35,535 nt of DNA from an uncultured Actinomycetes bacterium (GCA_903920865.1 CAIXNN010000055.1:1-35535); one strand, 5' to 3'; counted from the first letter of the stretch, positions 1-8,452 are shown. Notes: a model not told the origin generated them from the letters alone. A program made the numbers and translations.

Positions 1-314
1 ATGATGGCTTCGGTGTGGGCCAAGGTTCTGATGGTGGTGTTGGCGGCCTCACGCTCTGACTGGCTCAAGCTCGGATGCCACGGAGCCAGTACCAAAACTT
101 CGCGATCAAAATGTTGACGAACCATCGCTACTTCTCTTTGGGTTCCCACTGCGATCGTGCTCACCGGCAGTCGAACCGCTTCGAGAGCGAGTTGCTCATT
201 GGTAAATCCATACCCATTTCCCTTGATGACGGGAACAAGGCTTGAATCCTTAGCGATGGTCTTGGACAGGTGCTCACGCCAGAGCGGACCGTCCACGCGC
301 AATGAAAAACTCAC
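1..314 (-). CDS. Alanine-racemase-like PLP protein (N-terminal part, cut by window edge)
   Basis: This gene is missing from the ORF track because it runs off the left edge. Reading the minus strand from GTG at 314 gives about 104 codons without a stop. The N-terminal segment VPVIKGNGYGF matches the PLP-lysine motif of fold-type III alanine racemases (usually VVKANAYGHG), and it is followed by a strand-helix pattern ending in a VLVLAPW segment, as in the racemase TIM barrel. A GAGAGG ribosome-binding site lies about 8 nt upstream of GTG; the nearby ATG at 322 reads straight into a stop. It begins 24 nt after the FemX-like gene, so the two are probably co-transcribed. Family knowledge: such proteins interconvert L- and D-amino acids for peptidoglycan. 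The unusual KGNGYGF variant is in my recollection typical of the actinobacterial copy linked to femX, which may not be the main alanine racemase. Catalytic residues beyond the lysine lie outside the window. Confidence 0.8.
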   Translation of the reverse strand, partial: MSFSLRVDGPLWREHLSKTIAKDSSLVPVIKGNGYGFTNEQLALEAVRLPVSTIAVGTQREVAMVRQHFDREVLVLAPWHPSLSQSEREAANTTIRTLAHTEAI

Positions 315-338
315 GTGCCCATCCTCTCAACTACTGCG

Positions 339-1487
339 TTAACGGCGGGCTAAATACGCCGTGACGGCCCGGTGCAAAAGTGCATTGAGCGGAAAGTCGA
401 ATTCACCGATGTATTCGCTTGCCCGGCCGTTAGTTCCAAGCTTGAAACGAATTAGACCAAACAGCGGGTCTGATGGGTCCAAACTATCGCCAATTCCACG
501 AAGGTCGTAGGTGTGAGCTCCTGCTTCATGGGCGGCCTTGATCATTGCCCATTGGATCGCATTGCTGGGGCGCAAATCCCGACTTGCAGTCGTTGATGCC
601 CCGTAGGAATACCAGGCATGTCCATTAACGGTGACCAAGGTTGTTGCGGCCAGGACCTCATCTCCACGCTTGGCCAGGAAGAGCCGCAAACGAGCTGGAT
701 CTTCGTCAGCCATGGCCTGCCACATGCGCTCAAAGTAGGAAAGGGGCCGTGGGGTGAAGTGATCGCGTTGCGCCGTTTCAACATAGACGATGTGAAAGTC
801 CTTGAGGTCATCGAAGGTGCCTTCTTTGACGGCTACGTCGGATTTTTCTGCCTTCCGAATATTTCTGCGCCATTCCTGACTAAATCCATCAAAGAGTTCG
901 TCAAGGCTCTTGTTTTCAAGGCCGAGTTGAAAAACAAATCGTGGCTGCACATCGCCAAACCCATCAGCCTTTGATGATTCCTGCTGCCAGCCACTGGCAC
1001 GCAATTGTTCAACGAGCTCTTGAGCTTGCGCTGAGTGGGAATCAGCAGGAACATCACCAAGTTTGCTCACGTTCCCGTTGGCAATTGCTGACTTGATCGT
1101 GGCCGCATTCCATTGCCGGCTAATCACCGGTGGGCCCATTTTGATGCTGAAGACTTTCTTGGTTTTGAGGTAATCAACCAGTGGTGTGGCCCAACTGTCC
1201 ACCGGGAGCTCTGGATTGAGGGTTGGCAACGATGGGCCTTCAGGAAGATAGGCCAAGGACCACTTCAGTTTCGGGATTGGGCGGTAGAGCACAAGGGCTG
1301 CGCTGACTAGGGTCTGGCCGCGGAACCACCCAAGGGATTCGTTCCTCCAGTCTGCCTTCACCTTTCCCCATGCGGGGGTTTGGAGGAAAGAAGCGCTGTG
1401 ATCGGCAAGCCAGGTCAGGTGGTCTTCAGCTGAAATGGGACTGACCGTTAGCCCAGGGGTCAATGGGACTTGGGTCTGGTCAGGCAC
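339..1487 (-). CDS. FemAB/FemX-family peptidoglycan bridge aminoacyltransferase
   Basis: The 382-aa protein has the two-GNAT-fold layout of Fem transferases, which attach amino acids from aminoacyl-tRNA to the lipid II stem peptide on the cytoplasmic side of the membrane. Visible family features are the N-terminal FLQTPAWGKVK segment, the central FSQEWRRNIRKAEK stretch, and the C-terminal run HTYDLRGIGDS followed by LIRFKLGTNG and a GEFDFPLN tail. The long helical arm of staphylococcal FemA is not evident, which fits FemX-type enzymes. The GTG start at 1487 is preceded by TAAGGT and a 6-nt spacer, so the mRNA may be leaderless. The next gene downstream is an alanine-racemase-like gene, and a ribosomal/dnaB block lies about 17 kb away; this gene company is also known in Streptomyces. 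The amino acid transferred (Gly, Ala or Ser) cannot be told from sequence. Confidence 0.88.
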   Translation of the reverse strand: MPDQTQVPLTPGLTVSPISAEDHLTWLADHSASFLQTPAWGKVKADWRNESLGWFRGQTLVSAALVLYRPIPKLKWSLAYLPEGPSLPTLNPELPVDSWATPLVDYLKTKKVFSIKMGPPVISRQWNAATIKSAIANGNVSKLGDVPADSHSAQAQELVEQLRASGWQQESSKADGFGDVQPRFVFQLGLENKSLDELFDGFSQEWRRNIRKAEKSDVAVKEGTFDDLKDFHIVYVETAQRDHFTPRPLSYFERMWQAMADEDPARLRLFLAKRGDEVLAATTLVTVNGHAWYSYGASTTASRDLRPSNAIQWAMIKAAHEAGAHTYDLRGIGDSLDPSDPLFGLIRFKLGTNGRASEYIGEFDFPLNALLHRAVTAYLARR

Positions 1488-1493
1488 CCCTCA

Positions 1494-1499
1494 ACCTTA
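1494..1499 (-). promoter_or_regulatory. -10 element of a probable leaderless promoter for the FemX-like gene
   Basis: On the minus strand TAAGGT fits the actinobacterial -10 consensus TANNNT and lies exactly 6 nt before the GTG start, so transcription would begin at or next to the start codon. This is one of six genes in the window with the same geometry. A TGAGGG stretch directly before GTG is too close to act as a normal Shine-Dalgarno. Confidence 0.5.
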
Positions 1500-1543
1500 G
1501 CCACCGTGAACTCCAATCGCCGGTAGCCAACTAGCGCCGATAA

Positions 1544-1594
1544 CTCACCGGATTATCACCGCCTGTTCACCTTCTCTTTGCCTGCAGGTTCACC
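1544..1594 (+). promoter_or_regulatory. PHO-box-like array of 11-bp direct repeats (probable PhoP operator)
   Basis: The pentamer TCACC recurs at 1545, 1556 and 1567, exactly 11 bp apart. A degenerate fourth unit (TTGCC) follows at 1578 and another full GTTCACC lies at 1588-1594. The PhoP operator of Streptomyces is built of 11-bp direct repeat units with a GTTCACC core, so both the spacing and the core fit. The array ends about 37 bp before the first gene of the pst-containing series, where an activator would sit. The divergent FemX gene starts about 57 bp to the left and could also feel it. Confidence 0.72.
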
Positions 1595-1631
1595 TTCTAG
1601 ACCACGGTTAGGCACGTGAAGGAGGTGAACG

Positions 1632-2081
1632 GTGTCTGATCCACGAGTGGTCTTCGTAGAAGGCTCGGGCGATGCCCCAAGTACCTTGACCTTGTCTGAA
1701 AAAGGAATGAAAACCTGGATCTTGTGGCGTTTACTTTCGGCGAATAACCGCGATCTTGGTCGAGGACAAAATCTCTTTGCTTCTCACGACCAAAGTGTTC
1801 AACACTTCCGCTTTGTTCGAGAAAACATTGAACGCGTTGAACCGGTCATTACTCATGCCGATGCTGGACTTGAATGGTTTTGGGTTTTGATGCTTGATGA
1901 ACAGCCAGTTGCCCGCAGCTCACGAGGGTATGAGCGGTTACGCGAATGCCACTATTGCCTGGCCCAATTTTTGGAGTCAGTGTCCACCGCTGAAGTTGTC
2001 GATGACCCCGAACGCATTGTTCGACTCCGACAAGATCACGCAGCACCGGGAACCTTTGAACCCTTTGCGGATGCACTGTGA
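1632..2081 (+). CDS. Small cytoplasmic protein with two YegP/DUF1508-like repeats, first gene of the pst operon
   Basis: The 149-aa protein has no signal peptide or membrane segment. Two stretches resemble the YegP/DUF1508 repeat: residues about 27-60 (WRLLSANNRDLGRG) and about 81-118 (WFWVLMLDEQPVARSSRGY, then a helix). Each shows the aromatic start, turn, polar strand and following helix of that fold. This assignment is by eye and uncertain. The start is GTG at 1632, behind a near-perfect GGAGGTGAAC ribosome-binding site. Its stop overlaps the pstC start by 4 nt, so translation is probably coupled. As the first gene behind the PHO-box-like array it is likely induced by phosphate starvation; a regulatory or accessory role to transport is inference only. 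Confidence 0.7.
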   Translation: MSDPRVVFVEGSGDAPSTLTLSEKGMKTWILWRLLSANNRDLGRGQNLFASHDQSVQHFRFVRENIERVEPVITHADAGLEWFWVLMLDEQPVARSSRGYERLRECHYCLAQFLESVSTAEVVDDPERIVRLRQDHAAPGTFEPFADAL

Positions 2082-3094
2082 ATACAACCGTTGTAGAACA
2101 GCGTCCAGAAACCGATGTAGCGGCACGGGAAATTCGTGAACGAGTCGGAATTGCTGATCTGATCTTTAGAGGAATTACGCGAACCAGCGGCATCACGGTC
2201 CTGACCATCATGTCTCTGGTGGGGCTCTTCTTGGCCTACCGAGCCAGTGAGGCCCTTCGAGCACAGGGGTTCAAATTTCTTACCGATCAGGCCTGGGAGC
2301 CAGATTCACGAAACTTTGGCATTGCCGCGATCTTGTTCGGAACATTCCTCATTGCATTGGTGGCAATAACAGTTGCAGTGCCGCTGGCAATTGGCACGGC
2401 TCTTTACATCTCTGAATATGCGCCACGTCGTTCTAAGCAATTGCTCATTAGTTTGGTCGACTTAATGGCAGCGGTGCCCAGCATCGTTTATGGATTGTGG
2501 GGATTGTTCCTTCTCCAAGGACGCGTCACTGGAATTTCGCGCTGGCTGACCACCTACTTCGGTTGGATCCCATTTCTGCATGTCGATGGTTTTGATAAGG
2601 CAGATCCGCTCGCTGGTCCGGCCGGAACGTTGACGTCCTCAACATTTATCGCAGGCATCGTCGTTGGGTTGATGGTCACTCCCATTGCTACCTCTGTGAT
2701 GCGGGAGGTTTTTTCCCAAGCTCCAGCAGGTGAGCGCGAAGGTGCGTTGGCCCTTGGAGCGACCAAGTGGGGAATGATCCGCTCGGTGGTGCTTCCCTTT
2801 GGCAAGGGCGGGATCATCGGCGGCACGATGCTTGGTTTGGGCCGAGCATTGGGCGAGACCATCACGGTCTACTTGATTATTTCGCCAGTCTTTTCTGTTC
2901 AGCCACACATTTTGGAAACGGGCGCTAGTTCAATCGCCGCCACTATTGCAGGTAAATACGGCGCCGCAAGCGCATTCGGTACGTCAGCGCTATTCGCCGC
3001 AGGGTTAGCGCTGTTTCTGGTGACATTGGTTGTCAACTTTGTGGCGGCATCCATCGTTGCTAAATCTCGTTCTGGAGCCGTGAGCGATGCCTGA
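2078..3094 (+). CDS. pstC: Phosphate ABC transporter permease PstC
   Basis: PstC pairs with PstA to form the membrane channel of the high-affinity phosphate importer. The 338-aa protein has about six hydrophobic segments. The N-terminal region contains FKFLTDQAWEPDSRNFG, typical of PstC, followed by the permease core with the PSIVYGLWGLF segment. The coupling (EAA) loop EGALALGATKWGMIRSVVLP contacts the ATPase, and the LGRALGETITV segment follows. The length is usual for actinobacterial PstC. The GTG start at 2078 overlaps the upstream stop (GTGA), and the end overlaps pstA by 8 nt, so the three genes are translated as one unit. Confidence 0.96.
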   Translation: MNTTVVEQRPETDVAAREIRERVGIADLIFRGITRTSGITVLTIMSLVGLFLAYRASEALRAQGFKFLTDQAWEPDSRNFGIAAILFGTFLIALVAITVAVPLAIGTALYISEYAPRRSKQLLISLVDLMAAVPSIVYGLWGLFLLQGRVTGISRWLTTYFGWIPFLHVDGFDKADPLAGPAGTLTSSTFIAGIVVGLMVTPIATSVMREVFSQAPAGEREGALALGATKWGMIRSVVLPFGKGGIIGGTMLGLGRALGETITVYLIISPVFSVQPHILETGASSIAATIAGKYGAASAFGTSALFAAGLALFLVTLVVNFVAASIVAKSRSGAVSDA

Positions 3095-4319
3095 GATAAC
3101 AGATCCGGAAAAACTTTTTGCGCCCCGTGCTGATGGTTTGAGCACCACCGTTGTGCCACCTATTCCTAGTGATGCTCCTGCGACTCGAGCTCGCAGCATC
3201 TCTGGTTTGCGTCGATCAGATCTGCTGGCCCTTGGTGGTTCTGCGCTGGCTGCGTTGAGCATTGTCACCTTGCTGTTTACGCAGATTGCGCCCCTTTCGG
3301 GCCCGATTGGTTTTGTGCTCTTGACCTATGTGATTTTCTTGGTCCTTTATGCACTCTTGGTTTCCTTTGACGAATCGGGTCCGGTCGTTCGCGACCGCGT
3401 TGTGGCAGCCGTAGTGCACTCCCTTGCTTTTCTGCTCCTGTCCGCGCTTGTAGTGATCGTTGCTTTTACGGCTTACCGTGGGTTGAAAGCCTTGGTACAC
3501 ATAAATTTTTATACCCAGGACTTGACTAATGCCGGACCGCTGGATCCGTTGTCTGTGGGTGGAATCAGTCACGCCATCGTTGGCACCCTGATTGAAATCA
3601 GTATCGCCTTGGCGATAGTTATTCCACTGGGTATCACCTGCGCGGTATTTCTTAATGAAATCCCTGGAACATTCGCACGTTTTGTCCGCACCATTGCCGA
3701 AGCGATGACTGCGTTGCCCTCCATCGTTGCAGGACTTTTTATTTACGCGACATTGATTTTAATTTTGGGATTGCCTAAGTCTGGTTTTGCTGCCGCACTT
3801 GCGATCAGCGTGATGATGCTTCCCATCATCATTCGAGCAGCCGATGTGGTGTTGCGCCTGGTCCCGGGTTCATTGAAGGAAGCATCCCTTGCCTTAGGCA
3901 CTGGCCAGTGGCGAACGGTCTGGCACGTGACCTTGCCCACGGCGCGCTCCGGGTTGATGACAGCGGTGATTTTGGGTGCCGCTCGTGGCATTGGTGAGAC
4001 ATCCCCAGTCTTGATCACCGCTGGATACACGGCGTCGATGAACACCAATCCGTTCTCCGGTCCGATGGTCTCGCTGCCACTAGCCGCATTCAACTTGGTG
4101 GGCAACCCGCAGATTACGTCGATTCAACGCGCCTTTGGCGCTGCTATGACGTTGCTAGTTGTGGTCTTAGTTCTGTTTGTGATCGCGCGAATTATTGGTG
4201 GGCGTGGGCCAGGAAACCTCACGAAGCGCCAAGTGCAGCGACGGGCCAAAGAGTCTGAACGCGATGCCAAGAGATTTTCTCAGTTAGCAGATACCACTAC
4301 AAGGAGTTCATCAACGTGA
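3087..4319 (+). CDS. pstA: Phosphate ABC transporter permease PstA with N-terminal extension
   Basis: This is the second permease subunit. At 410 aa it is about 100 residues longer than short PstA proteins. The extension holds a Pro/Thr-rich cytoplasmic stretch (residues 1-45) and two extra hydrophobic segments (about 47-65 and 72-92). The permease core begins near residue 150 and contains EAMTALPSIVAGLF, the EAA loop EASLALGTGQWRTVWHVTLP and the GIGETSPVL segment characteristic of PstA. A charged tail (KRQVQRRAKESERDAKR) ends in the cytoplasm. The gene overlaps pstC by 8 nt and the PstS start by 4 nt. Long PstA variants with extra N-terminal helices are common in Actinobacteria. Confidence 0.95.
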   Translation: MPEITDPEKLFAPRADGLSTTVVPPIPSDAPATRARSISGLRRSDLLALGGSALAALSIVTLLFTQIAPLSGPIGFVLLTYVIFLVLYALLVSFDESGPVVRDRVVAAVVHSLAFLLLSALVVIVAFTAYRGLKALVHINFYTQDLTNAGPLDPLSVGGISHAIVGTLIEISIALAIVIPLGITCAVFLNEIPGTFARFVRTIAEAMTALPSIVAGLFIYATLILILGLPKSGFAAALAISVMMLPIIIRAADVVLRLVPGSLKEASLALGTGQWRTVWHVTLPTARSGLMTAVILGAARGIGETSPVLITAGYTASMNTNPFSGPMVSLPLAAFNLVGNPQITSIQRAFGAAMTLLVVVLVLFVIARIIGGRGPGNLTKRQVQRRAKESERDAKRFSQLADTTTRSSST

Positions 4320-5923
4320 TGCGCCAACGATTCAGTTTTGTGAAGTCTCGTCGCGGATTGACCACTTTCATGACTCTTGGTTTGTCCATTTTGGTGATGA
4401 CGATCGGCAGTCCCGCGCAAGCTGCAAGTTATGTACCGGTTAGTGGCGCCGGTTCTACCTGGAGCCAGGTTGCTTTGGACCAATGGCGCCGAAACGTTGT
4501 GCAGTACGGCATCAAGGTCAACTACGCAGGTACTGGCTCCTCTGATGGTCGAAACCAATTTCGCAACGGCACCGTTGACTTCGCCGTTTCCGAGATCCCT
4601 TACGGCCTCAAGGATGGTGGTGTTGTTGATAGCCCGCCATCTCGTGGCTACGCGTACATGCCGATCGTGGCTGGTGGAACCTCTTTTATGTACAACTTAG
4701 TTATCGGCGGAAAGCGTGTCACCAACCTGCGATTGTCAGGTCCTACCTTGGCAGGCATCTTCACCGGCAACATTAAGAACTGGAATGACCCTAAGGTTGC
4801 AGCTGACAATCCCTCCCTTGCTCTGCCAGCTCGCAAGATCGTTCCGGTAGTTCGCTCGGATGGTTCGGGTACGACAGCTCAGTTCACAACGTGGCTAAGT
4901 TCGAAGTACTCAAGTTTGTGGAATGCCTACTGCGTGAAGGCCGGCAGAAATTCGCCCTGTGGGGTGACGTCGAACTACCCGGTGGTTCCTGGCGGCGGCT
5001 TTACCGCCCAGTCAGGTTCCCTAGGTGTTTCTGGCTATGTCTCACAGAGCGCAAACGTGGGAACGATCACCTATGTCGAGTACGCCTACGCACTCAACAC
5101 TGGGTTCCCAGTTGCCAAGGTGCTCAACAAGGCGGGCTACTACACCGAACCAACCGCCTCCAATGTTGCAGTTGGGCTTCTTGGGGCCACTGTGAACAAC
5201 GATTCCAAGTCCTCGGCCTATCTGACCCAGCAGCTGGGTGGGGTCTACAACAACTCGGACAAGCGCACCTACCCGCTGTCGAGCTACAGCTACATGGTCA
5301 TCCCCACGCGCCAAGAGTTTGGTTTTAGTTCAGATAAGGGCTACACATTAGGCGCCTTTGCGTACTACTTCCTGTGTCAAGGTCAGCAGCAAGCCGATGT
5401 TTTGGGGTATTCGGCGCTACCGATCAACTTGGTGAAGGCAGGGCTAGAACAGGTGAAGAAGATCCCTGGTGTTGACGTGAAGTCCGTCAACATTGCCAAA
5501 TGCAATAACCCAACGTTCTCAAGTACAGGGGCGAACTTGCTGGCCAAGAACGCCCCTTATCCGCCGGCCTGCGATAAGCAAGGTGCAGCTCAATGCACTA
5601 CGGGCACCGGTGGTCAGCGCAACACATCAACTGCTGTGACCAAGGGATCAGGTAGTACGGGGACATCTTCGACGACGGGTTCGACCACCACCGACACTGC
5701 AACGACCTCTGGTGCTGTTGATCCAGCCGGTGGCACTGCAGTGCAAGGTGGAGGCCTCACCGGCGAACAAAGTCAAGCCACGGCCTTGACTGTGCCCCCA
5801 TCAACTGGTTGGGGCATTGAGCAAACTTCCGTCATTGTTGCGGGCATCTTCTTGCTCGGATTGGTGATTGCTCCACCACTTGTAGCTCGCCGGTTACGAC
5901 GCCGTGGGGGCCTTACGCCATGA
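4316..5923 (+). CDS. pstS: PstS-type phosphate-binding protein with C-terminal membrane anchor
   Basis: The 535-aa exported protein captures phosphate for PstCA. A signal peptide ends near AQA-36 and has no lipobox cysteine. The mature part carries the phosphate-binding motifs SGAGSTW (43-49) and SDGSGTT (181-187), plus the IFTGNIKNWND loop of the family. After residue about 420 comes a Ser/Thr/Gly-rich linker, then PPSTG (494-498), a hydrophobic segment and an Arg-rich tail (ARRLRRR), so the protein is held by a C-terminal anchor rather than by lipid. PPSTG-hydrophobic-Arg resembles a sortase sorting signal (LPXTG) with a changed first residue. The start is GTG 4316, which overlaps the pstA stop and follows AAGGAG by 9 nt; ATG 4319 is an alternative. 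Confidence 0.93.
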   Translation: MMRQRFSFVKSRRGLTTFMTLGLSILVMTIGSPAQAASYVPVSGAGSTWSQVALDQWRRNVVQYGIKVNYAGTGSSDGRNQFRNGTVDFAVSEIPYGLKDGGVVDSPPSRGYAYMPIVAGGTSFMYNLVIGGKRVTNLRLSGPTLAGIFTGNIKNWNDPKVAADNPSLALPARKIVPVVRSDGSGTTAQFTTWLSSKYSSLWNAYCVKAGRNSPCGVTSNYPVVPGGGFTAQSGSLGVSGYVSQSANVGTITYVEYAYALNTGFPVAKVLNKAGYYTEPTASNVAVGLLGATVNNDSKSSAYLTQQLGGVYNNSDKRTYPLSSYSYMVIPTRQEFGFSSDKGYTLGAFAYYFLCQGQQQADVLGYSALPINLVKAGLEQVKKIPGVDVKSVNIAKCNNPTFSSTGANLLAKNAPYPPACDKQGAAQCTTGTGGQRNTSTAVTKGSGSTGTSSTTGSTTTDTATTSGAVDPAGGTAVQGGGLTGEQSQATALTVPPSTGWGIEQTSVIVAGIFLLGLVIAPPLVARRLRRRGGLTP

Positions 5924-8322
5924 CCTCAACTCCACTGACAACCAATCACACCCGCCTTGGCCGACTGGCCTTGGCGAGTGTGGTTATTTCGGTTGCAGTG
6001 GGTTCATCGTTGATCGGCGCCCCGAATATGGCGCAAGCAACCTCTCGGGTTGGGGCCGCGTCGATTACTCAGTCGGGCACAGGGGACTACAGCGACCTTA
6101 AAGTCACGGTTGACCAGACGGAAAACCTGACCAATCAAGTGGTGCGTGTGTCCTGGACGGGTGGGGTTCCCACTCCGGTGGATTCGATTTACTCGAAGAA
6201 TTACTTGCAGATGTTTCAGTGCTGGGGTGATGCAGCAGAGGGACCTGATCGCACGCAATGTCAATTTGGTGGCTTTACCGGAGACCCTCGCGGTGGTGCA
6301 GATTCATCAACGTCTTCTCGTCAAGTTAGCTATGGCTCGCTACGCGATGATCCAGCCGAGCCCATCAAATATGACGGTGGTTTTTATCAAGCGTCCGTAC
6401 CTTTCAAGTCTGTAACGGGTAAAACGATCCCAGGTGTTGGCGACGACTCTCGAGAGTTCTTTAACTCGTTTACGACGAACGAGATTCCCTACGCGCGTAC
6501 CAGCCCTGATGGCACCGGCGAGCAGTTTTTTGAGGTCCAAACAGCCCTTGATGCGCCCGGCCTTGGTTGCGGAACTCCGGTTGGCTCAGGAACAACTGCG
6601 CGCGGCCGTGGTTGCTGGCTTGTGGTTGTTCCACGCGGCGATCGAGACGTCAATGGCACCCTGATAGAAGGCAGCAATTCGCTGTATTCCTCACCTTTGG
6701 AGTATTCCAACTGGCAGAACCGAATTGTCATCCCGTTAGGTTTCCAGGCCATTGCTGCCTCATGCAAGATCGGAGCCAAGGAGCGTGAAACTCTTGGTCA
6801 AGAAGGGGTTGAAGAGGCACTGAACCGGTGGCAGCCGAAGCTTTGCGAAAGTGCTGGAACGATTTTTAGCTACTCGCAGGTGCCGGACTCCACAGCTCGT
6901 GCCAACTTAGTAGCCAGTCCTTCATTGTCGTTCCTATCTAACCCGGTCTCAAATGATCGACTTGGCGCTGATCACCCAGCTGTCTATGCCCCGGTTGCTG
7001 CCAACGCCACTGTTATCGCCTTCAACATCTACAGCAATTCCAGTGGACGCGCGCCGCCACCGGAGGTGACCAAAGATGATGGCAAGCGCTTGACGCAGAT
7101 GAATCTCAACCAGCGTTTGGTTCTTAAGTTGTTATCGCAGTCGTATCGCTTGAGTTTGGCCAATGCCTTGGCGCCCGAAGTTGCGAACAACCCCGAGGAC
7201 ATTGTCGCCGACACTGAGTTTAGAAATCTCAATCCAAACTTCACCGGCAAGGGGCGCCAACTCCAGACCCTGTCAAGACTCTTGATGACGGTAAGCAATT
7301 CCGATTCCGCGAGCACGTTGTGGAAATGGGTACTCAGTGATAAGGATGCTCGCGACTTTTTGGCCGGCAAGCCCGATCCCTATGGCATGACAATCAATCC
7401 AAACTACAAGAACCTTGATCTGGCCATTGATCGCTTCCCTCGAAATGACCTGTATTGCGCCGATGTGCAGCCAGGTTTTCCGCAACTGTGCGAATTTGAT
7501 GCCCACCCTTATGCCGCAGATGACCACGATGCTGCGCGCGCGACCTCACGCGGTGACACGCTTGGCCGCTTGTGGGATCCAAACTCCACCCCGCCGTCCT
7601 TCAAGCGAGTTCCTCTGCAGCCCAATAACGCGCAAGGCTTGTTGTGTATCACCGATGCTGCTACTGCCGCGCGATATGGCCTATCTACAGCCAACCTTGT
7701 GAACGCCAGCAAGAACTTCGTAGCACCGACATCCACAAACATGCTTGCCGCGATCGGACACATGAAAGAAGTCGCAGGTACGTCGGTTCTTCAAGCGAAC
7801 CCATCGGCGGCTACTGGGAATTCCTATCCACTCACGAACCTGACCTATGCAGCCACCGTGCCCACCAAGTTGACAGCTGAAGCGGCAAAGGATTACTCGG
7901 ACCTGATCAAATATGCAGTCGGACCTGGACAAACTCCAGGATTGCTCCAGGGTCAGTTACCTGACGGATACGCCCCGTTGCCTAACAATCTCCGCGCCCA
8001 GGCTGTAACCGCCGCTGACCACATAGTTTCGCAGCAGAAGATCGGCGTAGTGGCTCCATCAAGTTCTGGAACTAACCGCGCTCCGGGCAACACGTCAGCG
8101 GTTCCCAGCATTGATGGTGGCCCGGTCGTGCCGGTAGCAGCTGTGACCGCGCTGCCGGACAACCAATCGCGATCACCCCTTGCAGCTGTTGTTAACGCTG
8201 CGCAAGCAGTGGTAGCGGCTCTGGGGCTTGGCCGATTTGCAGTTCTGGTCGCGTTGATTCTTGCATTGGGTTCGGCCTTTAGTGGGCCGATTCTCTACAA
8301 GCTCGGGGGGCGTGCGCTATGA
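5920..8322 (+). CDS. Large secreted protein with a diverged PstS-like domain and C-terminal membrane anchor
   Basis: The 800-aa protein begins with a signal peptide (cleavage near MAQA) and ends with one hydrophobic segment (GRFAVLVALILALGSAFSG), so it is exported and anchored. Residues about 45-330 form a cysteine-containing beta-rich domain I do not recognise (QMFQCWGD, PLEYSNWQNRIVIPLGF). Residues about 335-700 look like a degraded periplasmic-binding fold: NATVIAFNIYSN and LTQMNLNQRLVLKLLSQ match the PstS segment before the first binding loop, and YPLTNLTYAATVP followed by LPDGYAPLPNNLRAQA closely matches the PstS C-terminal end. The clear SGAGST and SDGSGTT phosphate loops are absent, so it may bind another ligand or only proteins. 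It overlaps the PstS stop by 4 nt (ATGA), showing translational coupling. Confidence 0.75.
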   Translation: MTSTPLTTNHTRLGRLALASVVISVAVGSSLIGAPNMAQATSRVGAASITQSGTGDYSDLKVTVDQTENLTNQVVRVSWTGGVPTPVDSIYSKNYLQMFQCWGDAAEGPDRTQCQFGGFTGDPRGGADSSTSSRQVSYGSLRDDPAEPIKYDGGFYQASVPFKSVTGKTIPGVGDDSREFFNSFTTNEIPYARTSPDGTGEQFFEVQTALDAPGLGCGTPVGSGTTARGRGCWLVVVPRGDRDVNGTLIEGSNSLYSSPLEYSNWQNRIVIPLGFQAIAASCKIGAKERETLGQEGVEEALNRWQPKLCESAGTIFSYSQVPDSTARANLVASPSLSFLSNPVSNDRLGADHPAVYAPVAANATVIAFNIYSNSSGRAPPPEVTKDDGKRLTQMNLNQRLVLKLLSQSYRLSLANALAPEVANNPEDIVADTEFRNLNPNFTGKGRQLQTLSRLLMTVSNSDSASTLWKWVLSDKDARDFLAGKPDPYGMTINPNYKNLDLAIDRFPRNDLYCADVQPGFPQLCEFDAHPYAADDHDAARATSRGDTLGRLWDPNSTPPSFKRVPLQPNNAQGLLCITDAATAARYGLSTANLVNASKNFVAPTSTNMLAAIGHMKEVAGTSVLQANPSAATGNSYPLTNLTYAATVPTKLTAEAAKDYSDLIKYAVGPGQTPGLLQGQLPDGYAPLPNNLRAQAVTAADHIVSQQKIGVVAPSSSGTNRAPGNTSAVPSIDGGPVVPVAAVTALPDNQSRSPLAAVVNAAQAVVAALGLGRFAVLVALILALGSAFSGPILYKLGGRAL

Positions 8323-8381
8323 CGCTACCTCGTAGTCCGCACCACCAGCTACACAACTCAATATGGTTTACAACTTCATAA
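8319..8381 (+). CDS. Possible 20-codon ORF overlapping the previous gene (doubtful)
   Basis: An ATG at 8319 overlaps the stop of the 800-aa gene in the same ATGA arrangement seen at the other junctions of this operon, then reaches TAA after 20 codons. The peptide has no recognisable features. It could be a coupled leader peptide, the remnant of a lost gene, or chance. The remaining gap to 8452 holds only the ribosome-binding site of the next gene. Confidence 0.15.
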   Translation: MTLPRSPHHQLHNSIWFTTS

Positions 8382-8452
8382 GGCCCGCACAACAACAACC
8401 CGGCGCAAATTGTGTTGGGACAACTGAGATAGAAATCGAGAGGAAATTGATT

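Noticed and set aside
157-342. Plus-strand ORF of 61 aa at the left edge
   Set aside because: It is a shadow of the truncated alanine-racemase-like gene on the minus strand.
8363-8452. Longer N-terminus for the PBP-like protein (ORF-track start 8363)
   Set aside because: ATG 8453 has a good ribosome-binding site and directly starts a signal peptide.
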